Assembly: GCA_003220685.1 (NCBI GenBank)
Contig: QHTE01000053.1
Location: 1 to 64,000, forward strand
Origin: Candidatus Rokuibacteriota bacterium
GTDB lineage: Bacteria > Methylomirabilota > Methylomirabilia > Rokubacteriales > CSP1-6
Reading direction: 5' to 3'
Length of the DNA: 64,000 bases
A program made the position numbers and the translations under genes. Below, piece after piece: positions 18,523 through 27,794 of this stretch (position 1 is the stretch's first letter; every line of letters begins with the position of its first letter). The notes under the pieces were generated by a model, which saw nothing but the letters and a program-made list of their open reading frames with translations, was not told the origin of the DNA and did not search any database.

Positions 18523-19568
18523 AAGTCGCGTTCGGAGTCAGCCTGAGTCCGGGAACGCCGCTGCTGCAGGAAAAGGACACGCGCCGCTTCATCGACCTCG
18601 CCAAGATGGCCGACGACTATGGCGCCGAAGCGGTCGGCACGCACGACACCGCGTTCATCGGCGGCGACGCGTACGTCAGGGCGACCCTGATCGCGCTCGG
18701 CGCGTCGCGCGCCCGCGTGGGCCTTCGCCCGACGAACCCGCTCACGCGCGAGCCGCAGGTGATGGCGTCCTTCCTGGCGTCGATCGACAGCCTGACCGGC
18801 GGCCGGGCCTTCATGGACATGGCCAGCGGCGACAGCGCCGTGCTCAACATCGGCTACCAGGTCGCCACGCGGTCGCGGATCGAGGACTACGTGACGTGCG
18901 TGCGGGACCTGATCGCCAAGGGCGACGCGACCTATCAGGGACGGCCGCAGCGTGTCCGGTGGGCGTCGACCGTGACGCGCCAGCGCATTCCGATCTTCAT
19001 CTGCGCCGAGGGCCCGAAGATGCTGCACCTGGGCGGACGCATCGGCGACGGCGTCACCGCGGGCACCGGCCTCCTGCCCGAGGTGATCAAGGACACGATC
19101 GCGCGGGTCCACGCGGGCGCTCGAGAAGCTGGGCGCAATCCGTCCGAAGTCGACATCTGGTTCACGACGCGAACGTCGCTCGACGAAGACCGCGACCGGG
19201 CGATCCAGGGCGTGAAGGCCTCCGTGTCCTCGATCCTCAACCATTCGATGCGATTCGGGCTCGACCACAAGCACGTGCCGGACGAGCTCCGCGCGAAGAT
19301 CCAGGAATACGTCGACGGCTACGAGCTGTACGATCACGTGCTCCACGAGGGGCGGAACCCCAAGCGCATGGAGGCGCTCGGCCTGACCCAGTACGCGATC
19401 GACCGGTTCGCGCTCGCCGGCAACGCGAGCGACTGGATCAGGCGCATCGAGCAGATTGCCGAGGCCGGAGCGCGAAAGATCTGGGTGAGCCTGCGGGCGA
19501 CCGACATGGAGACCCAGCACCACTACATGAAGATCCTCGGCGGCCAGATCATGTCCCGCTTCGGCTGA
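18519..19568 (+). CDS. LLM class flavin-dependent oxidoreductase
   Basis: 'MKVAFGVSLSPG', 'RARVGLRPTNPLTREPQVMASFLASIDSLTGGRAFMDMASGDSAV', 'IPIFICAEGPKMLHLGGRIGDGVTAGTG'; ATGA overlap with upstream SDR. Confidence 0.9.
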   Translation: MKVAFGVSLSPGTPLLQEKDTRRFIDLAKMADDYGAEAVGTHDTAFIGGDAYVRATLIALGASRARVGLRPTNPLTREPQVMASFLASIDSLTGGRAFMDMASGDSAVLNIGYQVATRSRIEDYVTCVRDLIAKGDATYQGRPQRVRWASTVTRQRIPIFICAEGPKMLHLGGRIGDGVTAGTGLLPEVIKDTIARVHAGAREAGRNPSEVDIWFTTRTSLDEDRDRAIQGVKASVSSILNHSMRFGLDHKHVPDELRAKIQEYVDGYELYDHVLHEGRNPKRMEALGLTQYAIDRFALAGNASDWIRRIEQIAEAGARKIWVSLRATDMETQHHYMKILGGQIMSRFG

Positions 19569-19633
19569 TCTGGACACGCCGTGTAGCGCAGTTCCACGAT
19601 CAGCGAGCACCAGCAAGAGCTGGTCGACAGACG

Positions 19634-20272
19634 TCACATCGAGCCATGCGTCGGTCCCCCTATCGGTAGATCGTTCGGCACGGCGGCCTCGCGCGGGCGC
19701 TCGCCGAGCGGTCGGCTCGCCTCGGCGTCGATGTCCGCCGTCCAGATCGACGCGTCTTCCTCGGACATGCTGCCGTGCGGCGCGAGTCGCGCGTCCTCGT
19801 ATCCCCAGAGCTCGAGGTCGACGAGGTACTGGGCGCGCGACGTCAAGGTCCCGCGGCCTTCGACCGGGCACAGCAGGACCGGGACGTCCAAGACGCGCGA
19901 GGGCACCGCGTAGTTGAACCAGTCGTCGTCCACGACGCAGACGCCGTTGCCGGCGTTGAAGATGAGGTCGACGTGGTCTCCACGCTTGCGGACCTTGCCG
20001 AGCCAGTGCGGGAAGGTGAGCTCGGTGTCGCATCCCAGGCGCGCGCCGAGGTGGTCGAGCGCCTTCTGGACGTCGGCGGCGCGGAGGAACAGGTCGAGGT
20101 CCTTCACGAGCCGGCCGATGCCCAGATAGCGCTCCAGCGCATAGCCGCCGCCGACGAGGAAGTCGATTCCCGCCGCGGTCAGCTCCCGGAGCACGCGACG
20201 ATGGAACGAGCCGGGAGAGGTCCTCTTGCAATGGAGGTCGCCGACGGCGGCGACCCGCACGGAGCCGTTCAC
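19634..20272 (-). CDS. Nucleotidyltransferase-like protein, probably chimeric or degraded
   Basis: Core 'ELTAAGIDFLVGGGYALERYLGIGRLVKDLDLFLRAADVQKALDHLGARLGCDTELTFPHWLGKV'; N-terminus 'VRVAAVGDLHCKRTSPG' instead resembles a metallophosphoesterase start; GTG start at 20272. Confidence 0.6.
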   Translation of the reverse strand: MNGSVRVAAVGDLHCKRTSPGSFHRRVLRELTAAGIDFLVGGGYALERYLGIGRLVKDLDLFLRAADVQKALDHLGARLGCDTELTFPHWLGKVRKRGDHVDLIFNAGNGVCVVDDDWFNYAVPSRVLDVPVLLCPVEGRGTLTSRAQYLVDLELWGYEDARLAPHGSMSEEDASIWTADIDAEASRPLGERPREAAVPNDLPIGGPTHGSM

Positions 20273-20276
20273 GGTC

Positions 20277-21824
20277 TCAGCTCCGCGCCGAGCGTTCGAC
20301 CGAGCCGAGCAGTTGAGCGAGGTGGCCGGTGTCCAGCGGCTTGACCAGATGATGGTCGAAGCCCGCAGCCCGCGACCGCGCGCGATCGGACTCCTCACTC
20401 CATCCGGTGATGGCGATTAGGCACATGCCCTGGCCCCAGGCCTCGCGGCGGAGTCGCTGGGCCACCTCGTGGCCGTCGATCTTCGGCAGGCCGATGTCGA
20501 GCAGCACGACCTCGGGACGGAACTCGCTGGCCACCTCGAGGGCCTCGAGCCCGTCATAGGCCGTGCGGATCTCGTTCCCGGTCGTCCGCAGCAGCATCGC
20601 CAGGCTGTCGGCGGCGTCGCGGTTGTCGTCCACGATCAGCATGCGCAGCGAAGGGGGACTCATCCGTCCGAGCCCGTCCGGCTCCGGCTGCGAGCCGGGC
20701 GACACCTCGGCCGCGGCCGGCAGGCGGATGACGAACGTGCTGCCCATGTCCTGCCCGGCGCTCTCGGCGTGGACCGTTCCGCCATGCATCTCGACCAGTC
20801 GCTTCACGAGCGCGAGACCGATGCCGAGCCCTCCGAGCGCCCGACCTCGGGTCTGCTCGCCCTGAGCGAACATCTCGAAGACGTGAGGCAGCACGGCCGC
20901 GGGAATGCCGACGCCGGTGTCGCGCACGCTGATCACGGCGTCGTCCCCGCCCCGCTCCGCGATCAGCCAGATGCGGCCGCCGCGCTCGGTGTACTTGGCC
21001 GCGTTGTTCAGGAGGTTCGACACGGCCTGCGCCAGCCGGATGGGATCGGCGTCGAGCCTGATCGGCGCGTCGGGCAGGACGACGGTGAATTCTTGGCCGC
21101 CGGCCTTCAGGAGCGTCCCGCTCGTCTCGATGGCGGACCGCAACACCGCCGCCAGCTCCACGCGCTCACGGCGCAGCTCGAGCCGGTTGCTGGTGATCCG
21201 GGCCGCGTCCACCAGATCGTCGATCAGTCGGGCCATCTGGCGCACCTGGCGCTCGATCGCCGACAGGGCCCATTGCGACTCCGGCGCGAGCGCATCCTCC
21301 CGGTTCAGGATCTGGACCGCGTTGCGGATGGGGGCCAGCGGGTTGCGGAGCTCGTGGGCCAGCGTCGCCAAGAACTCGTTCTTGGATCGGTCGGCTGTCT
21401 TCCAAGCATCCTCGGCGTGCTTGCGATCGGTAATGTCGACGAGCACGTTCACCGCGCCGAGGACCTTTCCCGACCCGTCGCGGATCGGGTTGGCGTGGGC
21501 CAGCACCGTCCGACGCTGCCCGTCCGGACGCTCGATGACGATCTCGAGCCCGTTGAGCGCCTTCTCGGTCCGCAGGGCCCACGCCATCCAGCATTCCGCG
21601 TGAGGGATCGGAGTCCCGTCTGCCGCAAAGAGCCTGAAGGAGCCGCAGAAGCGGTCGATGGGGTCGTTCAACTTCGGCGCCCGGCCCCAGAGCTCGATGG
21701 CGTGGGCGTTGAAATACGTGATCAGCCCGTCCGCGTCGCAGGTGTAGGCGCCGGCGGGAAGCGTCTCCAGCAGCCGGTGAAATTCCGAGTCGTCCAGAGC
21801 GGGCGAGATATCGCGGGTCCTCAT
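20277..21824 (-). CDS. PAS domain hybrid histidine kinase with C-terminal receiver domain
   Basis: PAS 'LLETLPAGAYTCDADGLITYFNAHAIELWGR'; HisKA 'FLATLAHELRNPLAPIRNAVQIL'; HATPase 'VSNLLNNAAKYTERGG', 'GLGIGLALVKRLVEMHGGTV'; REC 'MLIVDDNRDAADSLAMLLR', 'VVLLDIGLPKIDGHEVA'. Confidence 0.95.
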   Translation of the reverse strand: MRTRDISPALDDSEFHRLLETLPAGAYTCDADGLITYFNAHAIELWGRAPKLNDPIDRFCGSFRLFAADGTPIPHAECWMAWALRTEKALNGLEIVIERPDGQRRTVLAHANPIRDGSGKVLGAVNVLVDITDRKHAEDAWKTADRSKNEFLATLAHELRNPLAPIRNAVQILNREDALAPESQWALSAIERQVRQMARLIDDLVDAARITSNRLELRRERVELAAVLRSAIETSGTLLKAGGQEFTVVLPDAPIRLDADPIRLAQAVSNLLNNAAKYTERGGRIWLIAERGGDDAVISVRDTGVGIPAAVLPHVFEMFAQGEQTRGRALGGLGIGLALVKRLVEMHGGTVHAESAGQDMGSTFVIRLPAAAEVSPGSQPEPDGLGRMSPPSLRMLIVDDNRDAADSLAMLLRTTGNEIRTAYDGLEALEVASEFRPEVVLLDIGLPKIDGHEVAQRLRREAWGQGMCLIAITGWSEESDRARSRAAGFDHHLVKPLDTGHLAQLLGSVERSARS

Positions 21825-21904
21825 TGGCCTCGACCGTCACCCAGCTATCGATATAGACAGGGACAGCAACGGACATGCCATCGGAGCGGACGCTCCTCGA
21901 ACGG

Positions 21905-22087
21905 CTACGAGGTTCGACCCGCGGGATCCCCGACCGGCTCGATCTCGTCGAGAAAGGTCTCGGGATCGGCGTCAAAAATGCGCTTGCACTCGTCGCAGCA
22001 GAAGTAGATCGTCTCGCCCTCGTACACGAGCTGGGCTTCGGCGGAATCGGGCGAGATTTCCATCATGCAGACCGGATCCAGTGCCAT
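21905..22087 (-). CDS. YHS domain-containing protein
   Basis: 'MALDPVCMMEISPDSAEAQLVYEGETIYFCCDECKRIFDADPETFL' is a canonical YHS domain. Confidence 0.92.
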   Translation of the reverse strand: MALDPVCMMEISPDSAEAQLVYEGETIYFCCDECKRIFDADPETFLDEIEPVGDPAGRTS

Positions 22088-22210
22088 GGTGGGCCTCCTA
22101 TGTCCCGCTGGACGCGATGGTCTACGGCAAGGGCCGTGCCAGGGCAAATTTGTGCAGAATCGCGGGGTTTCGACGGTCGGGCGACTCGACGGCAGGTAAA
22201 ATTTCCCTGA

Positions 22211-22264
22211 CGACCGTGTAACTTCGGCCAACCGTGTAACTTCGGCCGACCGTGTAAATTCGAC
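22211..22264. repeat. Three tandem copies of an 18-bp repeat
   Basis: cgaccgtgtaacttcggc / caaccgtgtaacttcggc / cgaccgtgtaaattcgac. Confidence 0.9.
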
Positions 22265-22274
22265 AGGCGAGCGC

Positions 22275-24164
22275 TCAGCGCTCGGTGAGAAAAGCGCAGA
22301 GCTTGCCCGGATCGACTGGCTTGGTCATGTGGGTATCGAAGCCGGCCGCAAGAGCTCGCTGCCGGTCCTCAGCTTGGCCATAGCCGGTGAGTGCGACCAG
22401 ATGCGTGACGCGTGTCTCGGGCGTCTGTCGGGCCATCCGGGCCAGCGCGTAACCGTCGACGCCGGGCAGACCGATGTCGATCAGGGCGAATTCCGGCCGG
22501 AAGGTCCGAAGCTTCTCGAGCCCGTCCAATGCGTCTTCCGATGTCTCGACCTCGTGGCCGGCCAGCGTCAGGAGCATTCGCAGCCCTTCTCGAGCATCGG
22601 CATTGTCCTCGACGATCAGGATACGGCGGCCGCGAGGGGCGCCCGGATCCGCCCGCATCGCGGTCGGCTCGGGCTCCGGGCGCGCGACGAACGCGGGCAG
22701 GCGCACCGTGAACTCGCTCCCGTGTCCGCGCCCCCGGCTGGTGACCGACACCGTGCCGCCATGGAGCTCGACCAGTTGCTTCACCAGCGCGAGCCCAAGG
22801 CCGAGCCCGCCGCGCGCGCGATCGAGCGCCTGGGGCTCCTGCACGAACACGTCGAAGACCCGCGCGCCGAGGTCGGTGCCGATGCCCTCGCCGGTATCCC
22901 GCACGCGCAGCACGGCGTCGCCGCCGGCGCGTTCGGTCGTCACGCGGATCTCGCCCCCCTGCGCCGTGTACTTGAGCGCGTTGTCGAGGAGGTGGTTCAT
23001 CACCTGCTCGAGGCGCGCGCGGTCGCCGTGGACGCGGATCGAATCGCCCTCGACCGCGAGCCGATGCTCCCGGGCGCGGCCGCCGTCGCGGAGGCCGTGC
23101 ACGCATCGCTCCGCCAGCTCCCGCAGGTCGACGGGCTCGAGCTCCAGGGCGATCTTGCCGGACGTCGCGCGCGCGACGTCGAGGAGGTCGTCGACGAGCC
23201 GGGTCAGGCGAGTGGTCTGGCGTCCGATGATGCCCAGGACGCTCTGAAGCTCGGGGCGCGTGACGAGCCCGTCCATCACCCCGAGCGCATTGGTGATGGC
23301 GCCCAGCGGATTGCGGAGCTCGTGGCTCAGGACCGCCAGGAACTCGTTGGCTTCCTCGCGCCGCGCCTCGCGCTGCGCCTCGCGCTGCTTGCGCTCGGTG
23401 ATGTCGACCGACACGTTCAGCACCGCCGGCTCGCCCTCGTAGGTGATGACCTCCCAGTTCGTGAGGAGGTGGCGCTCCTCGCCGGTCTTCGTGCGAAAGG
23501 TCACCTCGAAATCGCGCACCTGCCCCTGCGCGAGCAGCTGATGCAATAGCTCGTCGCGCTGGTCCGGAGCCACCCAGAGGCCCAGCTCGGGCTTGGTGCG
23601 TCCGAGCATCTCCTCGCGGGTGTAGCCGCTGTGGCGCACCGCGGCCTCGTTGACGTCGAGATGGCGGTGGGTGCGCAGACTGACGATGGTCATCGGCAGC
23701 GGGTTGGCGTGGAAGAGCTGGGCGAAGCGCCGCTCGCTCTCGCGCAGCGCCGTCTCGGCGCGAACCCGGTCGCTGATGTCGATCAGCGCCGTCAGGACGC
23801 ACCGGCGCCCGTCGATGACGACGACGTCGGCGTTGGCGAGGGCCACGAGCTCGCTGCCGTCCTTCGCGCGGAACCGCGCCTCGACGTTGCGAATCGATCG
23901 GCCGGCGCGGAGCTCGGCCAGGCCGGCCTCGCGCTGGCCCGGATCGACCCAGACCGCGATCTCCGGCACGGACCGGCCGATGACTTCGTCGCGCGCGTAG
24001 CCGGTGGCGAGAAGGAAGCCGTTGTTGACTTCGACGATCCGCCCGTCGTCGAGTCCGGTGACGGTGAGGATGGTCGGGCTCAGCTCGAAGACCGCCTGCA
24101 GCCTAGCGGCCCACGTGGAGTCCATCATCGCCGGAAGTCTGACCCTGCCGAGCGCTCCGCGCAA
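22275..24164 (-). CDS. Multi-PAS hybrid histidine kinase with C-terminal receiver domain
   Basis: Two PAS/PAC units, HisKA 'FLAVLSHELRNPLGAITNALGVMDG', HATPase 'GGLGLGLALVKQLVELHGGTVSV', REC 'ILIVEDNADAREGLRMLLTLAGHEV', 'FALIDIGLPGVDGYALA'. Start may be internal (MMDSTWAARL). Confidence 0.95.
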   Translation of the reverse strand: MRGALGRVRLPAMMDSTWAARLQAVFELSPTILTVTGLDDGRIVEVNNGFLLATGYARDEVIGRSVPEIAVWVDPGQREAGLAELRAGRSIRNVEARFRAKDGSELVALANADVVVIDGRRCVLTALIDISDRVRAETALRESERRFAQLFHANPLPMTIVSLRTHRHLDVNEAAVRHSGYTREEMLGRTKPELGLWVAPDQRDELLHQLLAQGQVRDFEVTFRTKTGEERHLLTNWEVITYEGEPAVLNVSVDITERKQREAQREARREEANEFLAVLSHELRNPLGAITNALGVMDGLVTRPELQSVLGIIGRQTTRLTRLVDDLLDVARATSGKIALELEPVDLRELAERCVHGLRDGGRAREHRLAVEGDSIRVHGDRARLEQVMNHLLDNALKYTAQGGEIRVTTERAGGDAVLRVRDTGEGIGTDLGARVFDVFVQEPQALDRARGGLGLGLALVKQLVELHGGTVSVTSRGRGHGSEFTVRLPAFVARPEPEPTAMRADPGAPRGRRILIVEDNADAREGLRMLLTLAGHEVETSEDALDGLEKLRTFRPEFALIDIGLPGVDGYALARMARQTPETRVTHLVALTGYGQAEDRQRALAAGFDTHMTKPVDPGKLCAFLTER

Positions 24165-24170
24165 GCCTCT

Positions 24171-25253
24171 TCACCAGGCGGCGGTCGCGCCCGGCGGCAG
24201 GATCCACACGCTGTCGGCATCGAGGTGGCGCCGGACGACTTCCTCGGCGATCCGACGGGGCGGCTCGTCGTACGGCTCCCGCGCCAGCGCGAAGGTTCCC
24301 CAGTGAATGCCGAGGAATTTCGTCGCGTGAAGATCCTGCCACGCTTGCAGGGCCTCCTCCGGCGACATGTGCACGGGCCTGGCGAGCGCGCGGGGCGTGT
24401 AGGAGCCGATCGGCAGGGCGGCGAGGTCGAAGGGGCCGAGCGCCGCGCCGATCTCCTTGAAGTGCTCGTAGTAGCCCGTGTCGCCCGCGAAATAGAAGCG
24501 CTTGGTCCCGAGCACCGCCCAGGACGCCCACAGGCGGCGCCCCTGGTCCACGAGCGTCCGGCCCGATCCGTGCTGCGCCGGCGTGCACACGACGGTCACG
24601 CCGCCGATCCTCACCGATTCGCCCCAGCTCAGCTCGACCACGTTTCTGATGCCCCGGTCCTCGAGCCACGCCTTGATGCCGAGCGGCACCACGAAGCGCG
24701 GATTGAATTGCCGCGCGAGGTGCCTGACGGTCGGCTCGTCGAGATGATCGTAGTGATCATGCGAGATCAGCACGAAGTCGATGCGCGGCAGATCGTCGAA
24801 CGCGATGGCCGGCGGCGTGTAGCGCCCGACGCCCACCAGCCCGCCGAACGGGCCGCTGCGGCTCGCCCAGATCGGGTCGGTCAAGAAGTTGACGCCGTCG
24901 AGCTGGACCAGGACGGTGGCGTGGCCGATCCACGTCGCGGTGGCGCGGCTCGAGTTGGCGCGAAGCGCCGTGAGGTCGGGATGGACGATCGGAAGGGGGA
25001 CGACGCGCCGCTCGCCGACGAGCCAGGTGCCCCCGACGATCAGTGAGCGCGCGCGCGCCCAGAGTGAGGCACGGTGATAGCTCGGATCGAGGTTGCGGAA
25101 CGTGCTTCCGACCCGCGGCGCCGCGGAGAGCCCGCCGCCGACGGCGGGCGCGGGGATGGCCGCCGGGACGGGCTGCGGCAGTGCTTCGCTCGCGCCGACC
25201 AGCAGAGCCAGGACGACGAAGAGCAGAGCCTGACGGGCGACTCCGGCGACCAC
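24171..25253 (-). CDS. MBL-fold metallohydrolase (NAPE-PLD/UlaG-like), exported
   Basis: 'WIGHATVLVQLDGVNFLTDPIWASRSGP', 'IDFVLISHDHYDHLD', 'CTPAQHGSGRTL', 'YFAGDTGYYEHF', 'LGIHWGTF'. Confidence 0.9.
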   Translation of the reverse strand: MVAGVARQALLFVVLALLVGASEALPQPVPAAIPAPAVGGGLSAAPRVGSTFRNLDPSYHRASLWARARSLIVGGTWLVGERRVVPLPIVHPDLTALRANSSRATATWIGHATVLVQLDGVNFLTDPIWASRSGPFGGLVGVGRYTPPAIAFDDLPRIDFVLISHDHYDHLDEPTVRHLARQFNPRFVVPLGIKAWLEDRGIRNVVELSWGESVRIGGVTVVCTPAQHGSGRTLVDQGRRLWASWAVLGTKRFYFAGDTGYYEHFKEIGAALGPFDLAALPIGSYTPRALARPVHMSPEEALQAWQDLHATKFLGIHWGTFALAREPYDEPPRRIAEEVVRRHLDADSVWILPPGATAAW

Positions 25254-25302
25254 TCCTTCGAGCTTACATGATCCCCCCTGGGGTGGACCAGCGCTCGGCC
25301 CG

Positions 25303-26037
25303 CTACATCTGCTCCTTGAGCGGGAACGCCAGAAGCTCGAGGAACCGGCTGGTGAGGCTGCGGTTCTTCCAGTCCTCGTACAGCACGGGCCGGGAGTTGG
25401 CGAGGTCGTCCTCGAAGATCCGCTCGAGCCGCTGCGCGGTGTCGGCGTCGTAGAGCGCGACGTTCAGCTCCTCGTTGAGCGAGAACGAGCGATGGTCGAG
25501 GTTGGTGCTCCCCACCGTCGCCCAGATGCCGTCGACGACCATCGTCTTGGCGTGCAACAGAGCCGGCCGGTACTCGTAGATCTGCACGCCGTTCTGCAGC
25601 AGGCGGCCGAGCTTCGAGCGGCTCGCCTGGCGAACCAGGTTGTGATCGATCGCGCCCGGGATCAGCAGCACGACCTCGACGCCGCGCTGGGCGGCCCCGA
25701 GCAGCGTGCTGATCATCGTCTCGTCCGGCACGAAGTAGGGATTGGTGATGTGGATGGAGTGGCGGGCCGAGGCCAGCGCGAGCAGGAACATGGTGTACAT
25801 GGCGGTGCTGCCGCCGGCCGGCGAGCTCCGGACGACCTGGGCGTCGACCAGCCCCTTCGAATCCAGGCGCCGGCGCGGAAAATACTCGGGCCCGCCGATC
25901 GCCACCCCCGTCGCCTCGAGCCAGTTCTCGGCGAAGGCGCCCTGCAGCTGCTCCACGACCGGCCCTTCCACGAGGACGTCGGTGTCGCGCCAGTGGCCCT
26001 GCTGGCGTCCGTTTCCGCTCCACTTGCCGATGCGCAC
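25303..26037 (-). pseudogene. 5'-truncated cardiolipin synthase-like phospholipase D protein (second HKD motif only)
   Basis: Sequence opens mid-domain at 'GKWSGNGRQQGHWRDTDVLVEGPVVEQLQ' and retains only the C-terminal 'LLHAKTMVVDGIWATVGSTNLDHRSFSLNEELNV' HKD motif. The expected first HKD is absent; the 5' end overlaps the divergent BON gene. Confidence 0.72.
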
Positions 26038-26659
26038 AGAATGGAAGACTGCAGGCGCGCTCCTGAGCGCCATCCTGCTCGCGCTGCCGCTGACGGCGGG
26101 CGCCGCCGACAAGGCCGGCACCACCGACAAGCCGGGCAAGACCGAGAGCACGCTGGACAAGATGGAGAACAAGGCCAAGGACACGACGCACGAAGTGAAG
26201 GGCGCCGTCAGCGATAGCTGGCTGACGTCGAAGACCAAGATCGCGCTCTTCGCGGACGATCGGGTCAAGGGCAGGGACGTGCGGGTCGAGACCGTCACCG
26301 GCGAGGTGTTCCTGCGCGGGAAGGTCGACTCCGACGAGGCGAAGACCACGGCTGCCGAGATCGCCCAGGGCGTCGAGGGTGTCAAGAACGTGAAGAACGA
26401 TCTGCAGGTCGTGGCGCCGTCGGCGCGCAAGACCGTCCAGGCCAACGACAAGCAGATCACCAAGGCGGTCGAGACCAGCTTCGGCAGGGACCCGCAGCTG
26501 AAGAAGATCGACGTCCGCACCGACGCCGGTGTGGTCGTGCTGAGCGGCGAGGTGCCGAACATCCCGGTGAGCGCGAAGGCTTCCGAGATGGCGCACTGGG
26601 TCGACGGGGTGAAGTCGGTCAAGAACGAGCTCCGCGTGGCGCAGGCGAAGGCCAACTAG
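26030..26659 (+). CDS. BON domain-containing periplasmic protein (two BON domains)
   Basis: Signal peptide 'MRTEWKTAGALLSAILLALPLTAGAA'; 'VRVETVTGEVFLRGKVDSDEAKTTAAEIAQGVEGVKNVKNDLQV' and 'IDVRTDAGVVVLSGEVPNIPVSAKASEMAHWVDGVKSVKNELRV'. Confidence 0.92.
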   Translation: MRTEWKTAGALLSAILLALPLTAGAADKAGTTDKPGKTESTLDKMENKAKDTTHEVKGAVSDSWLTSKTKIALFADDRVKGRDVRVETVTGEVFLRGKVDSDEAKTTAAEIAQGVEGVKNVKNDLQVVAPSARKTVQANDKQITKAVETSFGRDPQLKKIDVRTDAGVVVLSGEVPNIPVSAKASEMAHWVDGVKSVKNELRVAQAKAN

Positions 26660-26679
26660 CCCGGACCCGACGAAACGAC

Positions 26680-26710
26680 AGAGCGGGCGGTCCGAACGAC
26701 CGCCCGCTCT
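26680..26710. terminator. Bidirectional hairpin terminator
   Basis: AGAGCGGGCGGTC-CGAAC-GACCGCCCGCTCT, 13-bp perfect stem between convergent genes. Confidence 0.82.
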
Positions 26711-26729
26711 CGTTGCTTCTCGCTACCGT

Positions 26730-26957
26730 TCACCGCCGGGCTGGATCGCGCGTCTCGGCGTCGTACTGCTCGAAGCGCCTCTTCATCTCGCGCTCGGCCG
26801 GATCGCGCTCCCAGCCATATCGCTCTTGCAGTGCGCCGGCGAGCTTGTCCATCGCGCCGTCGATCCGGTCGAGATCGTCGTCGGTGAGCTTGCCCCACCA
26901 CTGCTTGACCTGACCGCGCATCTGCTTCCACTTGCCCTTGACGATGTCCTGATTCAT
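26730..26957 (-). CDS. CsbD family general stress protein
   Basis: 'MNQDIVKGKWKQMRGQVKQWWGKLTDDDLDRIDGAMDKLAGALQERYGWERDPAEREMKRRF'. Confidence 0.93.
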   Translation of the reverse strand: MNQDIVKGKWKQMRGQVKQWWGKLTDDDLDRIDGAMDKLAGALQERYGWERDPAEREMKRRFEQYDAETRDPARR

Positions 26958-27135
26958 GGCGTATCGCCTCCTTCCGTGTTTCGTATGTCGGTCGACGTCC
27001 TTCATCACGGCGAATCCGTCGGCGAGCGGCAGTCGGAGTTACTCGGTAAATCTTTCTGATCGGGGCGTGGACGCCGCTGCGCTGTTGGCATTGCGGCTGC
27101 ACCAAGATGAGCGCATGCTGTCGCCGGGTTTTCCG

Positions 27136-27759
27136 ATGAGCGCCAAGACCGTCGAGCGGCCGCCGTGGAGTCCGTGGGGCCGCGAGTACGTGAACACGCC
27201 CGGCCGCTTCATCTGGGGCACGCGGCCGTCGGCGCTGGCTCGGGAGGCGAACGAGCTCACGGCGGACCGGGCGCGCGTGCTCGACCTCGGCTGCGGCGAG
27301 GGCCGCGACAGCGTCTTCCTCGCCGAGCAGGGCCACGACGTGGTCGGCGTCGATCTCTCGCTCGACGGGCTCCGCAAGGCCCAGCGCCTCGTGAAGAACC
27401 GCGGCGTTCGCGTGGCGTGGGTGTGCGCGGCCCTGCCCGATCTGCCCGTGCGCGGCCCGTTCGACCTCGTCTACTCCTGCGGCGCGATCCACTACGTGGC
27501 GCGCGGCGAGCGCGGCGCGCTGTTCGCCCGGCTCCGGTGTCTCACGCGCCGGGGTGGTCACCACGCGCACGTCGTCTTCACCGGGCGGCGCATCTACCGC
27601 GAGAAGAGCGAGGTCGTGCATTACTTCGCGCCGGACGAGCTGCGCCGCGCGTACCGCGGCTGGATCATCGTGCGCCACGACGCGGGCTGGATTCCGTGCG
27701 CCCAGGACGGCGTGCACCACGTGCACAGCGTGGAGACGATTCTCGCCCGGCGGCCCTGA
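27136..27759 (+). CDS. Class I SAM-dependent methyltransferase
   Basis: 'RVLDLGCGEGRDSVFLAEQGHDVVGVDLSLDGLRKAQRL', 'PFDLVYSCGAIHYVARGERGALFARL'; start could also be 27115. Confidence 0.9.
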   Translation: MSAKTVERPPWSPWGREYVNTPGRFIWGTRPSALAREANELTADRARVLDLGCGEGRDSVFLAEQGHDVVGVDLSLDGLRKAQRLVKNRGVRVAWVCAALPDLPVRGPFDLVYSCGAIHYVARGERGALFARLRCLTRRGGHHAHVVFTGRRIYREKSEVVHYFAPDELRRAYRGWIIVRHDAGWIPCAQDGVHHVHSVETILARRP

Positions 27760-27794
27760 TCGCGCGGCCGTGCTACGCTCCGGAGGCGTATCAC

